Assembly (NCBI GenBank): GCA_021646465.1
Contig: SOET01000010.1
Span: forward strand, 36,939 to 100,938
Direction: 5' to 3'
DNA: 64,000 nt
Source: Candidatus Kuenenia hertensis
GTDB lineage: Bacteria; Planctomycetota; Brocadiia; Brocadiales; Brocadiaceae
The position numbers were made by a program, and so were the translations under genes. A model generated the notes under the pieces. It worked only from the letters and a program-made list of their open reading frames with translations. It ran no database searches and was not told the DNA's origin. The first letter of the stretch is position 1, and each line of letters opens with the position of its first letter. This document shows positions 1 to 10,510 of the stretch, piece by piece.

Positions 1-368
1 GAAAGGTCAGAGCGGGGACGCCTCATCCGGCAATAGAAGATATTACGGGATACCTTACGGTAGACAAAACAATCTGCCGTACCGACAATGCGTTTTTTTT
101 GCAGGTTGAAGGAGACAGCATGATCAACGCCCACATACAGGAAGGCGACCTTGTTTTAGTAAAACCACAACCGGTTGCCAACAACAGGGAAATCGTGGTT
201 GCCCTCGTAAACGACGAAGCCACGGTCAAAAGATTTTATAAAAAGGGAAATACTCTGGAACTGCACCCGGAACATCCCACAATGAAGCCGATTGTAGTCA
301 AGGGAGAACAGGATGAAGTTCGCATCGTGGGAAAGGTTACTGCGGTTGTGCGGTTATTGGAACAGTAA
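1..368 (+). CDS. lexA: LexA repressor, C-terminal protease part (5' end outside window)
   Basis: The reading frame is open from the first base of the window (codons begin at base 3) and ends in TAA at 366-368, so the DNA-binding N-terminus lies upstream. The visible part is the S24 autoprotease domain. It begins at KVRAGTP, which holds the Ala-Gly bond that LexA cuts in itself. It continues to VEGDSM, with the catalytic serine, and to TVKRF, with the catalytic lysine. LexA represses SOS genes and is inactivated when RecA filaments promote self-cleavage. The next gene follows within 35 bases, suggesting a shared SOS transcript. A UmuD-like protein has the same fold, but the length and cleavage motif favour LexA. 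Confidence 0.85.
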   Translation, partial: KVRAGTPHPAIEDITGYLTVDKTICRTDNAFFLQVEGDSMINAHIQEGDLVLVKPQPVANNREIVVALVNDEATVKRFYKKGNTLELHPEHPTMKPIVVKGEQDEVRIVGKVTAVVRLLEQ

Positions 369-402
369 CGATGGTTGTAATATCAGGAGTTTTTATAAAT
401 GT

Positions 403-657
403 ATGGTTACGGAAATTAATGAAACAGTCAAAGTAGGGGCAATTTTTGGCGATAACAAAAAAAAGCTCAAACCCGTCTGGTTCGTATGGAGCGGCAGGAA
501 ACATACCATTCAGGAAATCACCTACGTCTGGTCGGAAAGAGTGGGAAAGGCAGTGATACACTATTTCACCGTTACGGAAGGCGCCAATCTTTTTTCCCTG
601 TCGTACAACGCCGAAACCCTGCTATGGACACTCCATTCCATTGAAACTGCCGGTTAG
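403..657 (+). CDS. Small DUF6504-like protein downstream of lexA
   Basis: An 84-residue protein. I chose the ATG at 403 because an AGGAG lies about 13 bases upstream; a longer frame from 313 would overlap lexA out of frame and adds unlikely sequence. The body contains PVWFVWSGRKHTIQEITYVW, followed by beta-strand-like segments ending in WTLHSIE. This resembles the small single-domain proteins (DUF6504 type) often found beside SOS mutagenesis genes. I recognise no catalytic motif. The position 34 bases after lexA suggests co-transcription and an SOS link, which is inference from context. The exact function is unknown. Confidence 0.6.
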   Translation: MVTEINETVKVGAIFGDNKKKLKPVWFVWSGRKHTIQEITYVWSERVGKAVIHYFTVTEGANLFSLSYNAETLLWTLHSIETAG

Positions 658-974
658 TTACGTATTACGTTCAAACATATTCGTGAACAAATACTATTAA
701 GAGGAACAAGGCGGGGAAACAATCTCTTCTTCTCAAAAGAACGAAGAAACTTCTCACTCATCACGAAGAGAAAAGGGATAATCCATATGACCGGGGAAGG
801 ACTTTTTACTGGTTCAATCGTCCCCGATTGAACCGTAACATTTGATATTTTTCAAAGGCATTGCTAATTCTCTGCATACACAATGGTTTGAGTACATCTG
901 GCATTTCAAAACTTCTGGTTCAATCTGCAAAATTGAAACAGCATGAACTTCCTGTAATATGGACAGCGTGATAA
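658..974. other. Intergenic stretch with a hairpin
   Basis: No convincing gene. A perfect 10-base inverted repeat (GGTTCAATCG, spacer tccc minus overlap, CGATTGAACC) lies at 811-834, and a related weaker repeat near 918-945. There is no T-run, so a simple intrinsic terminator is not supported. Confidence 0.4.
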
Positions 975-1196
975 TTGAATACTGTGTTTACGTTGGCATG
1001 CCAAGTAAAATGTATACAATGTATTCTTATAAAAAAAGAAACGATAATTCCCGTCAGATTACCTTCTGAAATAAAAGACATTATTCAATCTCTTACCGAT
1101 AGTGACGAAAGAACCGTAGGCTGGATGGTACACAAACTTTTAACCGAAGCCCTTGAGGCACGAAATCTTTTGAAAACAAAACCTAAAGATAAATAA
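975..1196 (+). CDS. Possible small ribbon-helix-helix-like protein
   Basis: The convincing part is the C-terminal 50 residues, running from ETIIPVRLPSEIKDIIQSL to LLTEALEARNLLK. This has the short strand followed by two amphipathic helices seen in CopG/Arc-type DNA-binding antitoxins and repressors. The first ~22 residues are cysteine-rich and unlike the rest, and no Shine-Dalgarno sequence precedes the TTG at 975, so the true start is uncertain and may be further in. A 12-base perfect palindrome, TTGGCATGCCAA, lies at 993-1004 and could be its own operator if translation starts later. No toxin gene follows on the same strand. Confidence 0.4.
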   Translation: MNTVFTLACQVKCIQCILIKKETIIPVRLPSEIKDIIQSLTDSDERTVGWMVHKLLTEALEARNLLKTKPKDK

Positions 1197-1282
1197 ACCA
1201 TCATTTTGCCTGTTTATTGCGAGTTCGAGTTTGTAAGTAGCGATACAATTGTAAACGGGAGCATTCCCGAAAGAGATTCTCA

Positions 1283-2482
1283 TTAATGCAAGGGTTTCTT
1301 CCCTTCAAGTTTTTTGATTGCTTCTTGTACTTTTGATCTGTCTGTCGGGTTTGTTGCATATTTAACACAGTTTTGATATTGCCCCAGAGCCTCTTCGGTG
1401 TTGCCATTTGCTTCATAGAGAGAAGCAATGGCAAAACCGGATTCAAAATCCGTGGGGTCCAAGTTCAGCGCTTTTTTAAAGGCATTAATGGATTCTTCTG
1501 TTTTATTTTCCAATAGATAGAGAACTCCCAATTGCTTGAAATATTTAAAATGGTTCATGGGGTATACCGTTATTGCATAATTATAAATGGTTATTGCTTT
1601 TGAGAAGTCCTCTTTAATAATGTAAGCACTCGCCAGTTCATGAAAGACGTCAATCCCTAAAAAGGACAAGTATCTGATGTGTTCTTCATTGCCCGAATCA
1701 AATAAACGTATTGCCTCTTCTCCTGTTTTAATCAAGTCGTCGGTTTTTTCAGGGTTTTCCAAATAATGGGAAAATAAAGTATAATGTACAACAAACTCAT
1801 CAGGCATATCAGAGACGAGTTGCAATAATTTGCTTTCTGTTTCCTGATAAGTGAATTTTCCCTGATGGTAACTTTCGATGATAGTCTCGGCATTTTGTTG
1901 TACTTTGTCTGCCTGGCAGACTTCAATGATTTGCTGTGTAAGTTTTTCAAACATTCCCGGAATTTTTTCTGCAGATTCGCATTCTCCTACCAATGCGCCA
2001 ACGGTTTTGTCCTTCATTTCCTGTAGTCGTATTGTTTCTATTTCCCGTGCATTAATTACGTCGAGATCCGCCCGGAATCTTTCGCCAAATTGAGACAAGC
2101 TTCCCTTTATTGCAAAATCCGCATTTAAATGCTTTGTCATTTTTACTACTTTTTCCCATTCAAAGCTAAAAAAAAGGTCAATAATATCTTTATCGGTGAA
2201 ATTTGAACCTTTTTCTACATCATCAATTTTATAGAAATTGTGCAAAACTGTTTTTCTCACATATTTGTAAGTACGTTTTGGGTCTATTACTGTAAAAAGG
2301 CCGGAACGGATTAACTCGCTTTGGATAATACGTTCTGCCCCCTTAATTTGACTGTTTAATCCGAGATTATATACAAAAGGGAAAATGACAATCTTATACT
2401 TTTGTTCCTGTGCAGGTAAGGCCTGTGCTGAAAAGATAAGAAAGGCAATAATAAATAATAATGTATGGATTTTTTTGAACAT
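1283..2482 (-). CDS. Exported LpoB-like/TPR protein
   Basis: About 399 residues from the ATG at 2482. I preferred this start to the upstream ATG at 2521 because it begins a clean signal peptide (MFKKIHTLLFIIAFLIFSA, ending near ALPAQ). After the signal comes a domain with KIVIFPF, then an Ile/Leu-rich helix and SGLFTVIDP. That pattern is typical of the periplasmic TolB-N/LpoB/CsgG-like fold. The C-terminal half is tetratricopeptide repeats, for example FKYFKQLGVLYLLENKTEES and the repeat after it. Such proteins act as envelope scaffolds; the partner is unknown. The gene stands alone between divergent or convergent neighbours. Function beyond envelope scaffold is not recognised. Confidence 0.7.
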   Translation of the reverse strand: MFKKIHTLLFIIAFLIFSAQALPAQEQKYKIVIFPFVYNLGLNSQIKGAERIIQSELIRSGLFTVIDPKRTYKYVRKTVLHNFYKIDDVEKGSNFTDKDIIDLFFSFEWEKVVKMTKHLNADFAIKGSLSQFGERFRADLDVINAREIETIRLQEMKDKTVGALVGECESAEKIPGMFEKLTQQIIEVCQADKVQQNAETIIESYHQGKFTYQETESKLLQLVSDMPDEFVVHYTLFSHYLENPEKTDDLIKTGEEAIRLFDSGNEEHIRYLSFLGIDVFHELASAYIIKEDFSKAITIYNYAITVYPMNHFKYFKQLGVLYLLENKTEESINAFKKALNLDPTDFESGFAIASLYEANGNTEEALGQYQNCVKYATNPTDRSKVQEAIKKLEGKKPLH

Positions 2483-2598
2483 TGTTAAAAAATTGTAATG
2501 AAATAAAAAAAGCCTGATCATTTGTATTTAATACAAACTAACAGGCGCCTGCCATTCCAAATTAATTTCAACAAATTTCACGCTGAAAAAAAGGTTTT

Positions 2599-2919
2599 TT
2601 ATGCCTTGTTTTTGAAAGCGTCTATTAACTTATCCGCCACTTCTTCTGCTATTTCGTCTTTTTCGTAGAACCCTGTTTCCAGTTTTTCTTTCACTTCTTT
2701 TATTTTTGCATTCCTTGTATCCGATATTTCATTTACGGCAGTCTTCAGATTTTCAACTTTTTCTAAAAGAGATCTGGATTCTTGAGAAATGCTAACGGTG
2801 TCAAATTTTTTTGGGTCGGTACTTCCCTCTTTTTCTCTTTTTTTAACCGATTTGTTCGCTTCGTAATGGTTCACCCCAATAATTTTTAGTTTGGATGGGT
2901 CATTCGTTATTCTATCCAT
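2599..2919 (-). CDS. flgM: FlgM-like anti-sigma-28 factor
   Basis: A 106-residue charged protein with ATG at 2919 preceded by AAGGAAAGG. The C-terminal 60 residues match the FlgM pattern: DTVSISQESRSLLEKVENLK, a helix ending in VKEKLETGFYEKDEIAEEVA, then DKLIDAF. In the family the last two helices bind FliA (sigma-28) and hold it inactive until the hook is finished and FlgM is exported. The N-terminal ~45 residues are polar and probably disordered, as in FlgM. No flagellar structural gene is adjacent, but the chemotaxis operon at 19-34 kb suits a flagellated cell. The family call is fairly firm; the specific role is inferred. Confidence 0.7.
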   Translation of the reverse strand: MDRITNDPSKLKIIGVNHYEANKSVKKREKEGSTDPKKFDTVSISQESRSLLEKVENLKTAVNEISDTRNAKIKEVKEKLETGFYEKDEIAEEVADKLIDAFKNKA

Positions 2920-5127
<2,208 letters not shown>

Positions 5128-6206
5128 AAATGCGAAAAGCGCCTCGCGGAGCATTGCAACGGCAAGTACAGCGGTAAAAAATATTGCTCTTGATTATATA
5201 GCTGAAGGTATTAGCTCTTCTGCTCATTTTATTCAAGCTGAAAATGAAAAAGATGTTCTTGCCGCAAAGCAAGCCGGTTTATCAGAAGCAATGATTGACC
5301 GTTTATGTCTTACGGATAAACGTATCAAAGCAATGGCAGACGGAGTAAGACAAATCATTTATCTTGCCGATCCTGTGGGTGAAATCATTCATGGTCATAC
5401 ACGGCCAAATGGTTTGCAGATCAAAAAAATACGCGTTCCAATAGGTGTTATCGTTATTATTTATGAATCACGGCCTAATGTGACAGCCGATGCTGCTGCG
5501 TTATGTCTCAAAGCGGGGAATGCGGTTATCTTGCGGGGTGGGAAAGAGGCGATTCATTCCAACATTGCAATTTATAAGATTATCGTTTCGGCTTTGGAAA
5601 AAGCTGGGCTTGATAAGAATTGTATACAACTTATTGAAATTACCAATAGAGAAGCTGTTGATTATTTGCTTAAGTCAGACAAATATGTTGACGTCGTTAT
5701 TCCTCGTGGCGGAGAAACACTTATTCGCACTGTAGTTGAAAAATCTACCATCCCTGTTATCAAGCATTATAAGGGTGTTTGCCATACGTACGTGGATGAA
5801 TTTGCAGATCTGAAAATTGCCGGGGAAGTTTGTTTTAACGCCAAGATACAAAGACCTGCGACATGTAATGCAATGGAGACGATGCTGGTACATGAAAATA
5901 TCGCTTCTGTTTTTTTGCCAAAAATATCGAACAGATTCATTGATTCCGGTGTGCAAATACGGGGGTGTGAAAAAACATGTACTATTTTAAATAATATAAA
6001 ATCTGCTACGGATGAAGATTATTTTAATGAATATCTGGACATGATTTTAAACATAAAAATAGTGAGTTCAATTGATGAGGCTATTTCCCATATAACAACA
6101 TACGGCTCAGGCCATTCGGATGCGATTATTACCACTAATTATGGTAATGCCATAAAATTTACTGAAGAGGTAGATACTGCGGCGGTATACGTTAATGCTT
6201 CTACAC

Positions 6207-6620
6207 GTTTTACCGATGGGTATGAATTTGGTATGGGCGCCGAAATTGGTATTAGCACAGATAAACTCCACGCCAGGGGGCCTATGGGATTGACAGAACT
6301 TACCTCTTATAAATTTGTGATTTTCGGAAATGGCCAGATACGAGGATAATACATCTTTAAACACCTAAATTCATTTCATTATTTATGCAGGGAATTTGGA
6401 ACCGATTTTTTGTTCAACAGCATGCGGTATTTAGTGAATAAAGCGGCAGGGATATTGAGCATGAATACGTATCCTATTTCCTGTTATCACTCAATTTGTG
6501 TTGCTAACGAGTTAGAAACTATATTTATGAAGACTTCATATGTCAACATAAATGTTTTTTTGGTTAATGTGCGCTATACCTGTTTGTTCAAATAAAGAAA
6601 ACTTGTTAATAACTTGTTAG
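6207..6620 (+). repeat. Duplicated segment, copy 1 (proA 3' end plus flank)
   Basis: This 414-base stretch recurs at 10058-10473 with only a handful of substitutions and two single-base insertions. Here it is the genuine end of proA and its downstream flank. It stops being similar immediately after the GTTAG of an integron-type core site. Confidence 0.95.
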
Positions 6621-6622
6621 GC
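6605..6622 (+). other. attI-like integration core next to proA
   Basis: GTTAATAACTTGTTAGGC: a perfect GTTRRRY core (GTTAGGC, 6616-6622) preceded by the inverse-oriented half GTTAATAAC. The arrangement resembles the simple recombination site of a class 1 attI. The same site occurs as copy 2 at 10457-10475, and a degenerate version at 7359-7376. Confidence 0.5.
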
Positions 6623-6647
6623 AGTAAATCATTAGTACGACAATACA

Positions 6648-6824
6648 ATGACAACTTTTTCAATAAACGATGAAGCGATTGACCAACTTATTCAAAAGAT
6701 TGACAGTTTCGTTTGGACTGATAAAGACGGAGAAATTCGGGAAACACTTCGGCAACAATTTTGCCATACATACAATAAAGACCGTATTGATAATTTAAAA
6801 ACAACTACAAACTTCTTAGAGTAA
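6648..6824 (+). CDS. Small cassette ORF, 58 residues
   Basis: An acidic 58-residue frame beginning MTTFSINDEAIDQLIQKID and ending TTTNFLE, placed 26 bases after the attI-like core where the first gene of a cassette is expected. I see no family. It precedes the nuclease-like gene at 6854 by 29 bases and could be its small partner or a decayed N-terminus. Helical prediction by eye only. Confidence 0.4.
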   Translation: MTTFSINDEAIDQLIQKIDSFVWTDKDGEIRETLRQQFCHTYNKDRIDNLKTTTNFLE

Positions 6825-6853
6825 GACAAAAACTAGAGGAAGTAACAAATAGA

Positions 6854-7354
6854 ATGTTTGTAAGCTATGAATTTGCTGCATTAATTTACCATACATTTCC
6901 TAAGGAACAGGAAACTCCAGATAGTGAGCAAACGCCAATAGAAAAACCGGAGGAACAGAAATTTGAGGCACTAGAAGTTCAGCATTATCAAAGTTTGCTT
7001 CACAGAAACTTTCATCGACTTTTCCCAAAACTGAAATACTTTGACGAAGAGGAGCAAACACCCAAGAACGGTCAATACGATACTCAAACCATTGGAATTG
7101 TGGATATGCTTTGTATCGACGAGAGAGGCGATTTCGTAATCATTGAAATCAAACGACAGGCAACAGACAAAACAATTGGACAAATTTTACGGTATATGGG
7201 TTGGACAAAAGAGGAACTATGCAAAGAAGGTCAAAAGGTAAAAGGGCTTATTGTTGCCGAGCGTAAAGACAGTCAACTTGAGTTTGCTTTAAAAGTAATT
7301 CCAGACATAAGATTTATGAAACTCGAACTAACAATAAAGCTTGAAGAACAATAA
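6854..7354 (+). CDS. PD-(D/E)XK nuclease-like protein (NucS C-terminal/DUF91-like)
   Basis: A 166-residue protein. The N-terminal ~60 residues are polar, and residues ~80-166 form the recognisable part. IVDMLCIDERGDFVIIEIKR has the D...ExK spacing of PD-(D/E)XK nucleases. It is followed by TIGQILRYMGWTKEEL and KGLIVAERKDSQLEFALKV, the pattern seen in the NucS C-terminal domain and related stand-alone DUF91 proteins. The likely activity is DNA cleavage in a defence or competitor-exclusion role, which is inference. It is the main gene of the first cassette after proA. No partner methylase is seen. A degenerate simple core site follows at 7359-7376 rather than a full attC. Confidence 0.55.
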   Translation: MFVSYEFAALIYHTFPKEQETPDSEQTPIEKPEEQKFEALEVQHYQSLLHRNFHRLFPKLKYFDEEEQTPKNGQYDTQTIGIVDMLCIDERGDFVIIEIKRQATDKTIGQILRYMGWTKEELCKEGQKVKGLIVAERKDSQLEFALKVIPDIRFMKLELTIKLEEQ

Positions 7355-7358
7355 AATG

Positions 7359-7376
7359 CTTAATAACTTGCTATGC
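7359..7376 (+). other. Degenerate attI-like/simple core site
   Basis: GCTTAATAACTTGCTATGC-type sequence matching 14 of 16 bases of the attI-like core at 6607-6622, directly after the nuclease gene. It may mark a cassette boundary without a folded attC. Confidence 0.3.
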
Positions 7377-7439
7377 TCTAGATTGCAGCAGATAGATCAA
7401 TCAGTTACATAAACTTTGATTTTCAATTTATAATATAAT

Positions 7440-7877
7440 ATGATGAAAATATATCTTGACAATAGTTGTTTCAATCGCCCCTTTGACGACCAGAAGCAAC
7501 TTCGAATTAAACTTGAAACTGAAGCCAAGTTAGATATCCAAGAACGTATTTCCCAAAAAGAGATTGATCTCGCATGGTCTTATATCTTGGATTTTGAAAA
7601 TGAAGCAAATCCATTTGAACAAAGAAGGCTTGCTATCAGAGGTTGGAAGAACCACACTTCAGTTGATACAAATGAGACAAAGGAAATAGTTGAAAAGGCT
7701 GAAAAGTTTCACCAAATGGGGATTAAAAGCAAAGATTCTATTCATTTGGCTTGCGCTATCTCTATGCGATATGAATACTTTTTGACGACTGATGACGAAT
7801 TGATCAAAAAAGCATCAGGCATAAGGGAAATCAAGGTAACTGACCCAATCTCTTTTATAAAGGAGGTAATAGAATGA
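7440..7877 (+). CDS. PIN-domain (VapC-like) toxin
   Basis: A 145-residue PIN-like protein; two tandem ATG codons (7440, 7443) make the start ambiguous by one residue. It begins KIYLDNSCFNRPFDD, with the first PIN aspartate. The centre has an acidic ILDFENEANPF segment and the C-terminal half KDSIHLACAISMRYEYFLTT followed by DDELI. This supplies the remaining acidic residues that bind Mg2+ in PIN ribonucleases. VapC-type toxins cleave tRNA or rRNA. The stop codon overlaps the next gene's ATG (ATGA at 7874), a typical toxin-antitoxin arrangement though with the toxin first. It is carried on the cassette ending at attC 8092-8215. Confidence 0.75.
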   Translation: MMKIYLDNSCFNRPFDDQKQLRIKLETEAKLDIQERISQKEIDLAWSYILDFENEANPFEQRRLAIRGWKNHTSVDTNETKEIVEKAEKFHQMGIKSKDSIHLACAISMRYEYFLTTDDELIKKASGIREIKVTDPISFIKEVIE

Positions 7878-8092
7878 TTACAGATACAGAAATAAAAATT
7901 AAAGGCATTGAAGCTCTTATCAATACATTGGGAGAGGTAGAGGCTGAGAGATTCATTTCGTTAGTGATGAGAGAGCCATTTGATTATACTAAGTGGCAAA
8001 GGACTCTTTGGCTTGACCGGTCGGTTGCAGAGCTAAGTGCCGCAGCTATGCAATTTAGGGAAAAATCAAAAATGGAAAAAGAAAGAGAATAG
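7874..8092 (+). CDS. Small antitoxin partner of the PIN toxin
   Basis: A 72-residue protein translationally coupled to the PIN gene by an ATGA overlap. The N-terminal stretch IKIKGIEALINTLGEVEAER and the following FISLVMREPFDYTKW, then RSVAELSAAAMQFRE, recur in small proteins paired with PIN-domain toxins, so an antitoxin role is likely by context. I see no clear DNA-binding motif. The last base of its stop codon (8092) is the first base of the attC left box, which is typical cassette packing. Confidence 0.65.
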   Translation: MITDTEIKIKGIEALINTLGEVEAERFISLVMREPFDYTKWQRTLWLDRSVAELSAAAMQFREKSKMEKERE

Positions 8093-8215
8093 CCTAACCA
8101 TTCATTCAACCTGACGCTTAATTTCTTGGCAATGTTAGAATTATAGAATTTGCAATATTTTTTGCTCGTTATACTTCCTGCACAGTAACGGCGCAGGTTA
8201 ATTCAAGCGTTATGC
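8092..8215 (+). other. attC site of the PIN cassette
   Basis: 124 bp. Left box GCCTAAC (8092-8098), right box GTTATGC (8209-8215). Inner arms CATTCAACCTG and CAGGTTAATTCAAG pair with the extra bases expected of attC. The core CGTTATGC is a common cassette form. Confidence 0.75.
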
Positions 8216-8223
8216 AATAAATT

Positions 8224-9196
8224 ATGAATATTCCCGTTTCAGAACTATCAAAAATTTCTCACGTTAATAGCTCCGATTTAAAAGGAAGATTCCTTGCGTC
8301 TTTAACGTTCTTTTCTCAAAATGAATGGGAAATGTGGGTGCCTGCTGGAGGTGAACTAATAAGAATGAAGGGCTGGCCTGCTGAGGCATTTTACTTCGCA
8401 GAAGAGCCGGAGAAAGAAAGCGATATATATTCTTATTTCCTAAATTTTCTTGCCCAAAGAGCGAATTTTTCATTCATACAAAAGCCATATTCTGGACTGG
8501 TAGACGATTTTTACAACCTATCTGCTGCTTTGGCAAAGCTCGAACATTTTTATAAGCATAAGGATGAAATAGGCTCTGGTGTGTCTAGGATTGTTGCTAC
8601 TGAAGTTGAATATATATTCTCGGTGCCGTAGTGTTTTTGATCTGCTTCAGGAAATAATATCGAAACAGTGGAGCAATGTTAGATTGCTTGATGAAAATAT
8701 AGAGAAGAGAGAGCTTCCGGAGACTTTTTCCAAGGCAATTCTATTTAAGGGGATTCCGCGAACCAAAGGGGAGTTTTCCGAAAGGTTTGGCTTGCCTGAA
8801 CAGCTAGATGCGTTCTACTGTAGATATACAGATTTTTTCATGTCCTTGCGCACTTTTCGTGACAACATAGCACATAGAGGTTCATCTGTTGACACAATTT
8901 TTTCTACCGAAAAAGGATTTGCAGTCTCTTCCAAGACCCAGCCATTTTCTGAATATGGCGTTTGGACTGAAGAGCACCAGCTACCTAATAACTTGTGCTC
9001 TTTACGCCCGGCAATTGGATATGTCATTCATCAAACTCTTTTGGCATGTGAAGATTTCAGCCAAACGATATCTACTGTAATCCAGTTTCCTGAAGAGGTT
9101 GTGCCTGGTAAGCACCTATTTATGAGAGGATTTTTTAGTGGTCATCTGATAAGCAACGTAGAGGCTGTCCAAAATAGTGAGTGGTGGGATGCTTAA
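8224..9196 (+). pseudogene. Frameshifted cassette gene with HEPN-like RDNIAH motif
   Basis: Two overlapping frames read as one ~320-residue protein once a single frameshift near 8610-8632 is corrected. Frame one runs 8224-8631, ending ...EVEYIFSVP. Frame two runs to 9196, entering as IYSRCRSVFDLLQEI. The protein has no signal peptide. Near residue 215 it contains FRDNIAHRG, a match to the Rx4-6H active-site motif of HEPN ribonucleases, inside a helical region. I do not recognise a named family. Its stop TAA (9194-9196) lies in the left box of the next attC, so the full-length product was the original cassette gene. The shift is either true decay or a sequencing error. Confidence 0.55.
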
Positions 9197-9261
9197 CAAG
9201 GTGCCGCTACGGAAATTTACTCGCTTGCGCTCCTAAATTTCCGCAGAGCACGGCGTTATGC
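9191..9261 (+). other. attC site, compact form
   Basis: 71 bp. Left box GCTTAAC (9191-9197), right box GTTATGC (9255-9261). The strands between pair as GTGCCGCTACGGAAATTTA with TAAATTTCCGCAGAGCAC, giving a long imperfect hairpin with unpaired bases. Confidence 0.85.
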
Positions 9262-9281
9262 GATAAATATAGGAAATAAAT

Positions 9282-9540
9282 ATGCCAACAATATCAATGT
9301 TTTTTGGTATAATCGTATCGCTCTACTTTATTGATAACAGGAAGCATAAACATCCACATATCCATGTAAAATATCAGGATAGCGAAGCAGTTGTTTCAAT
9401 CCCTGACGGTGAAATTCTTGACGGGGAATTTCCTCCAGCCAAAATGCGATTGGTTTTGGCTTGGATTGAAATTCACAAAGATGAACTTATGGCTAGCAGT
9501 TAGCGGACAGCAACCATTTAAAATTGATCCATTGAGGTAA
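9282..9540 (+). pseudogene. DUF4160-family toxin-antitoxin component, C-terminus frameshifted
   Basis: The open frame (9282-9503, 73 residues) starts MPTISMFFGIIVSLYF. It continues through HKHPHIHVKYQD and LRLVLAWIEIHKDELM-like sequence, the DUF4160 core. It then stops early at TAG. The expected tail, ending FKIDPLR and a TAA at 9538-9540, is present one base out of frame directly after the stop, so a small deletion around 9490-9500 has truncated the protein. DUF4160 proteins pair with DUF2442 proteins in putative toxin-antitoxin operons; the downstream gene at 9543 is that partner. The second such pair is at 14158-14697. Confidence 0.65.
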
Positions 9541-9542
9541 CT

Positions 9543-9821
9543 ATGAATCCAAGAGTGAAAGCAGTAAAGGCGAAAGATAACTATAAACTTGAGATAACAT
9601 TTTCCAATGGGGAAGTTGGGGTATATGATTGCAGTACTTTGCTTAATTTCGGGGTATTTTCTGAGTTGAAAGACAAAATTTATTTTCAGCAGGTAAGGGC
9701 TGCGCATGGAACTGTAGTGTGGCCGCATGAGCAAGATATATGCCCTGACACTTTATACTTGGATTCTATAAAAATTAAAAAACCGCCTAACAAAATGCTT
9801 CAGCCGGGCAGGTTGGGTTGA
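9543..9821 (+). CDS. DUF2442-family protein (partner of DUF4160)
   Basis: Ninety-two residues from ATG at 9543, just 2 bases after the ancestral DUF4160 stop. The core is KAKDNYKLEITFSNGEVGVY, then LKDKIYFQQVRAAHGTVVWP and DICPDTLYLDS. The WP..qDI.Pd.LY pattern defines DUF2442. The family is proposed to act as an antitoxin or DNA-binding partner in DUF4160 operons. The last ~14 residues (PPNKMLQPGRLG) are translated from the attC left box at 9785 and a repeat inserted behind it, so the native C-terminus has been altered. Confidence 0.7.
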   Translation: MNPRVKAVKAKDNYKLEITFSNGEVGVYDCSTLLNFGVFSELKDKIYFQQVRAAHGTVVWPHEQDICPDTLYLDSIKIKKPPNKMLQPGRLG

Positions 9822-10057
9822 GTGAAACGAAACCCAACATTCTTTGAACGCCATGAACGGTTGATATTGGAGAGTGGAGAAGGATCGGGTCTCGCTCCTT
9901 GATGTTGTAATTATTGATTCCGCCGTGCTAAAAGATGATTAAGCTTTTGCTACCGTAGCAAGGTTGGGCAGAGGCACGAAGCCCAACAAACGGTTGAATG
10001 CTACGAAAGGTTGATGTTGGGTTTCACTTACGTTCAACCCAGTCTACCCGACTATCT
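9785..10057 (+). repeat. Truncated attC plus palindromic REP-type repeats
   Basis: A left attC box GCCTAAC (9785-9791) has no matching right half. Instead the region holds three short palindromes of one family: 9812-9838 (GTTGGGTT/AACCCAAC), 9963-9987 (GTTGGGC/GCCCAAC) and about 10013-10042. The flanking words ACGGTTGATATTGG and AAGGTTGATGTTGG are also repeated. No gene is seen. Confidence 0.55.
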
Positions 10058-10473
10058 GTTTTACCGATGGGTATGAATTTGGTATGGGGCGCTGAAATTG
10101 GTATTAGCACGGATAAACTCCACGCCAAGGGGCCTATGGGATTGACAGAACTTACCTCTTATAAATTTGTGATTTTCGGAAATGGCCAGATACGAGGATA
10201 ATACATCTTTAAACACCTAAATTCATTTCATTATTTATGCAGGGAATTTGGAACCGATTTTTTGTTCAACAGCATGCGGTATTTAGTGAATAAAGCGGCA
10301 GGGATATTGAGCATGAATACGTATCCTATTTCCTGTTATCACTCAATTTGTGTTGCTAACGAGTTAGAAACTATATTTATGATGACTTCATATGTCAACA
10401 TAAATGTTTTTTTGGTTGATGTGCGCTATACCTGTTTGTTCAAATAAAGAAAACTTGTTAATAACATTGTTAG
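10058..10473 (+). repeat. Duplicated segment, copy 2 (proA 3' fragment plus flank)
   Basis: About 98% identical to 6207-6620. The proA fragment encodes the last ~47 residues but carries an extra G after ATGGGG, so it is out of frame with the original numbering and has no start. It is a pseudogene fragment. It ends at GTTAGAC, where the HNH cassette begins. Confidence 0.95.
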
Positions 10474-10475
10474 AC
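10457..10475 (+). other. attI-like core, copy 2
   Basis: GTTAATAACATTGTTAGAC; the core GTTAGAC (10469-10475) fits GTTRRRY. Sequence to the left matches copy 1, while sequence to the right is unrelated, as expected if a different cassette was inserted at the same core. Confidence 0.5.
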
Positions 10476-10510
10476 TCGCGCAATATAACGCTGGTGAGAT
10501 AAAATAGACG

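Noticed and set aside
6410..6595. 61-codon TTG-started ORF present in both copies of the proA flank
   Set aside because: It is duplicated only because the DNA is; no ribosome site and no recognisable protein pattern.
9998..10201. 67-codon ORF containing the proA C-terminus
   Set aside because: The N-terminal part is translated from REP repeats; it is the out-of-place proA fragment of the duplication and not a gene.
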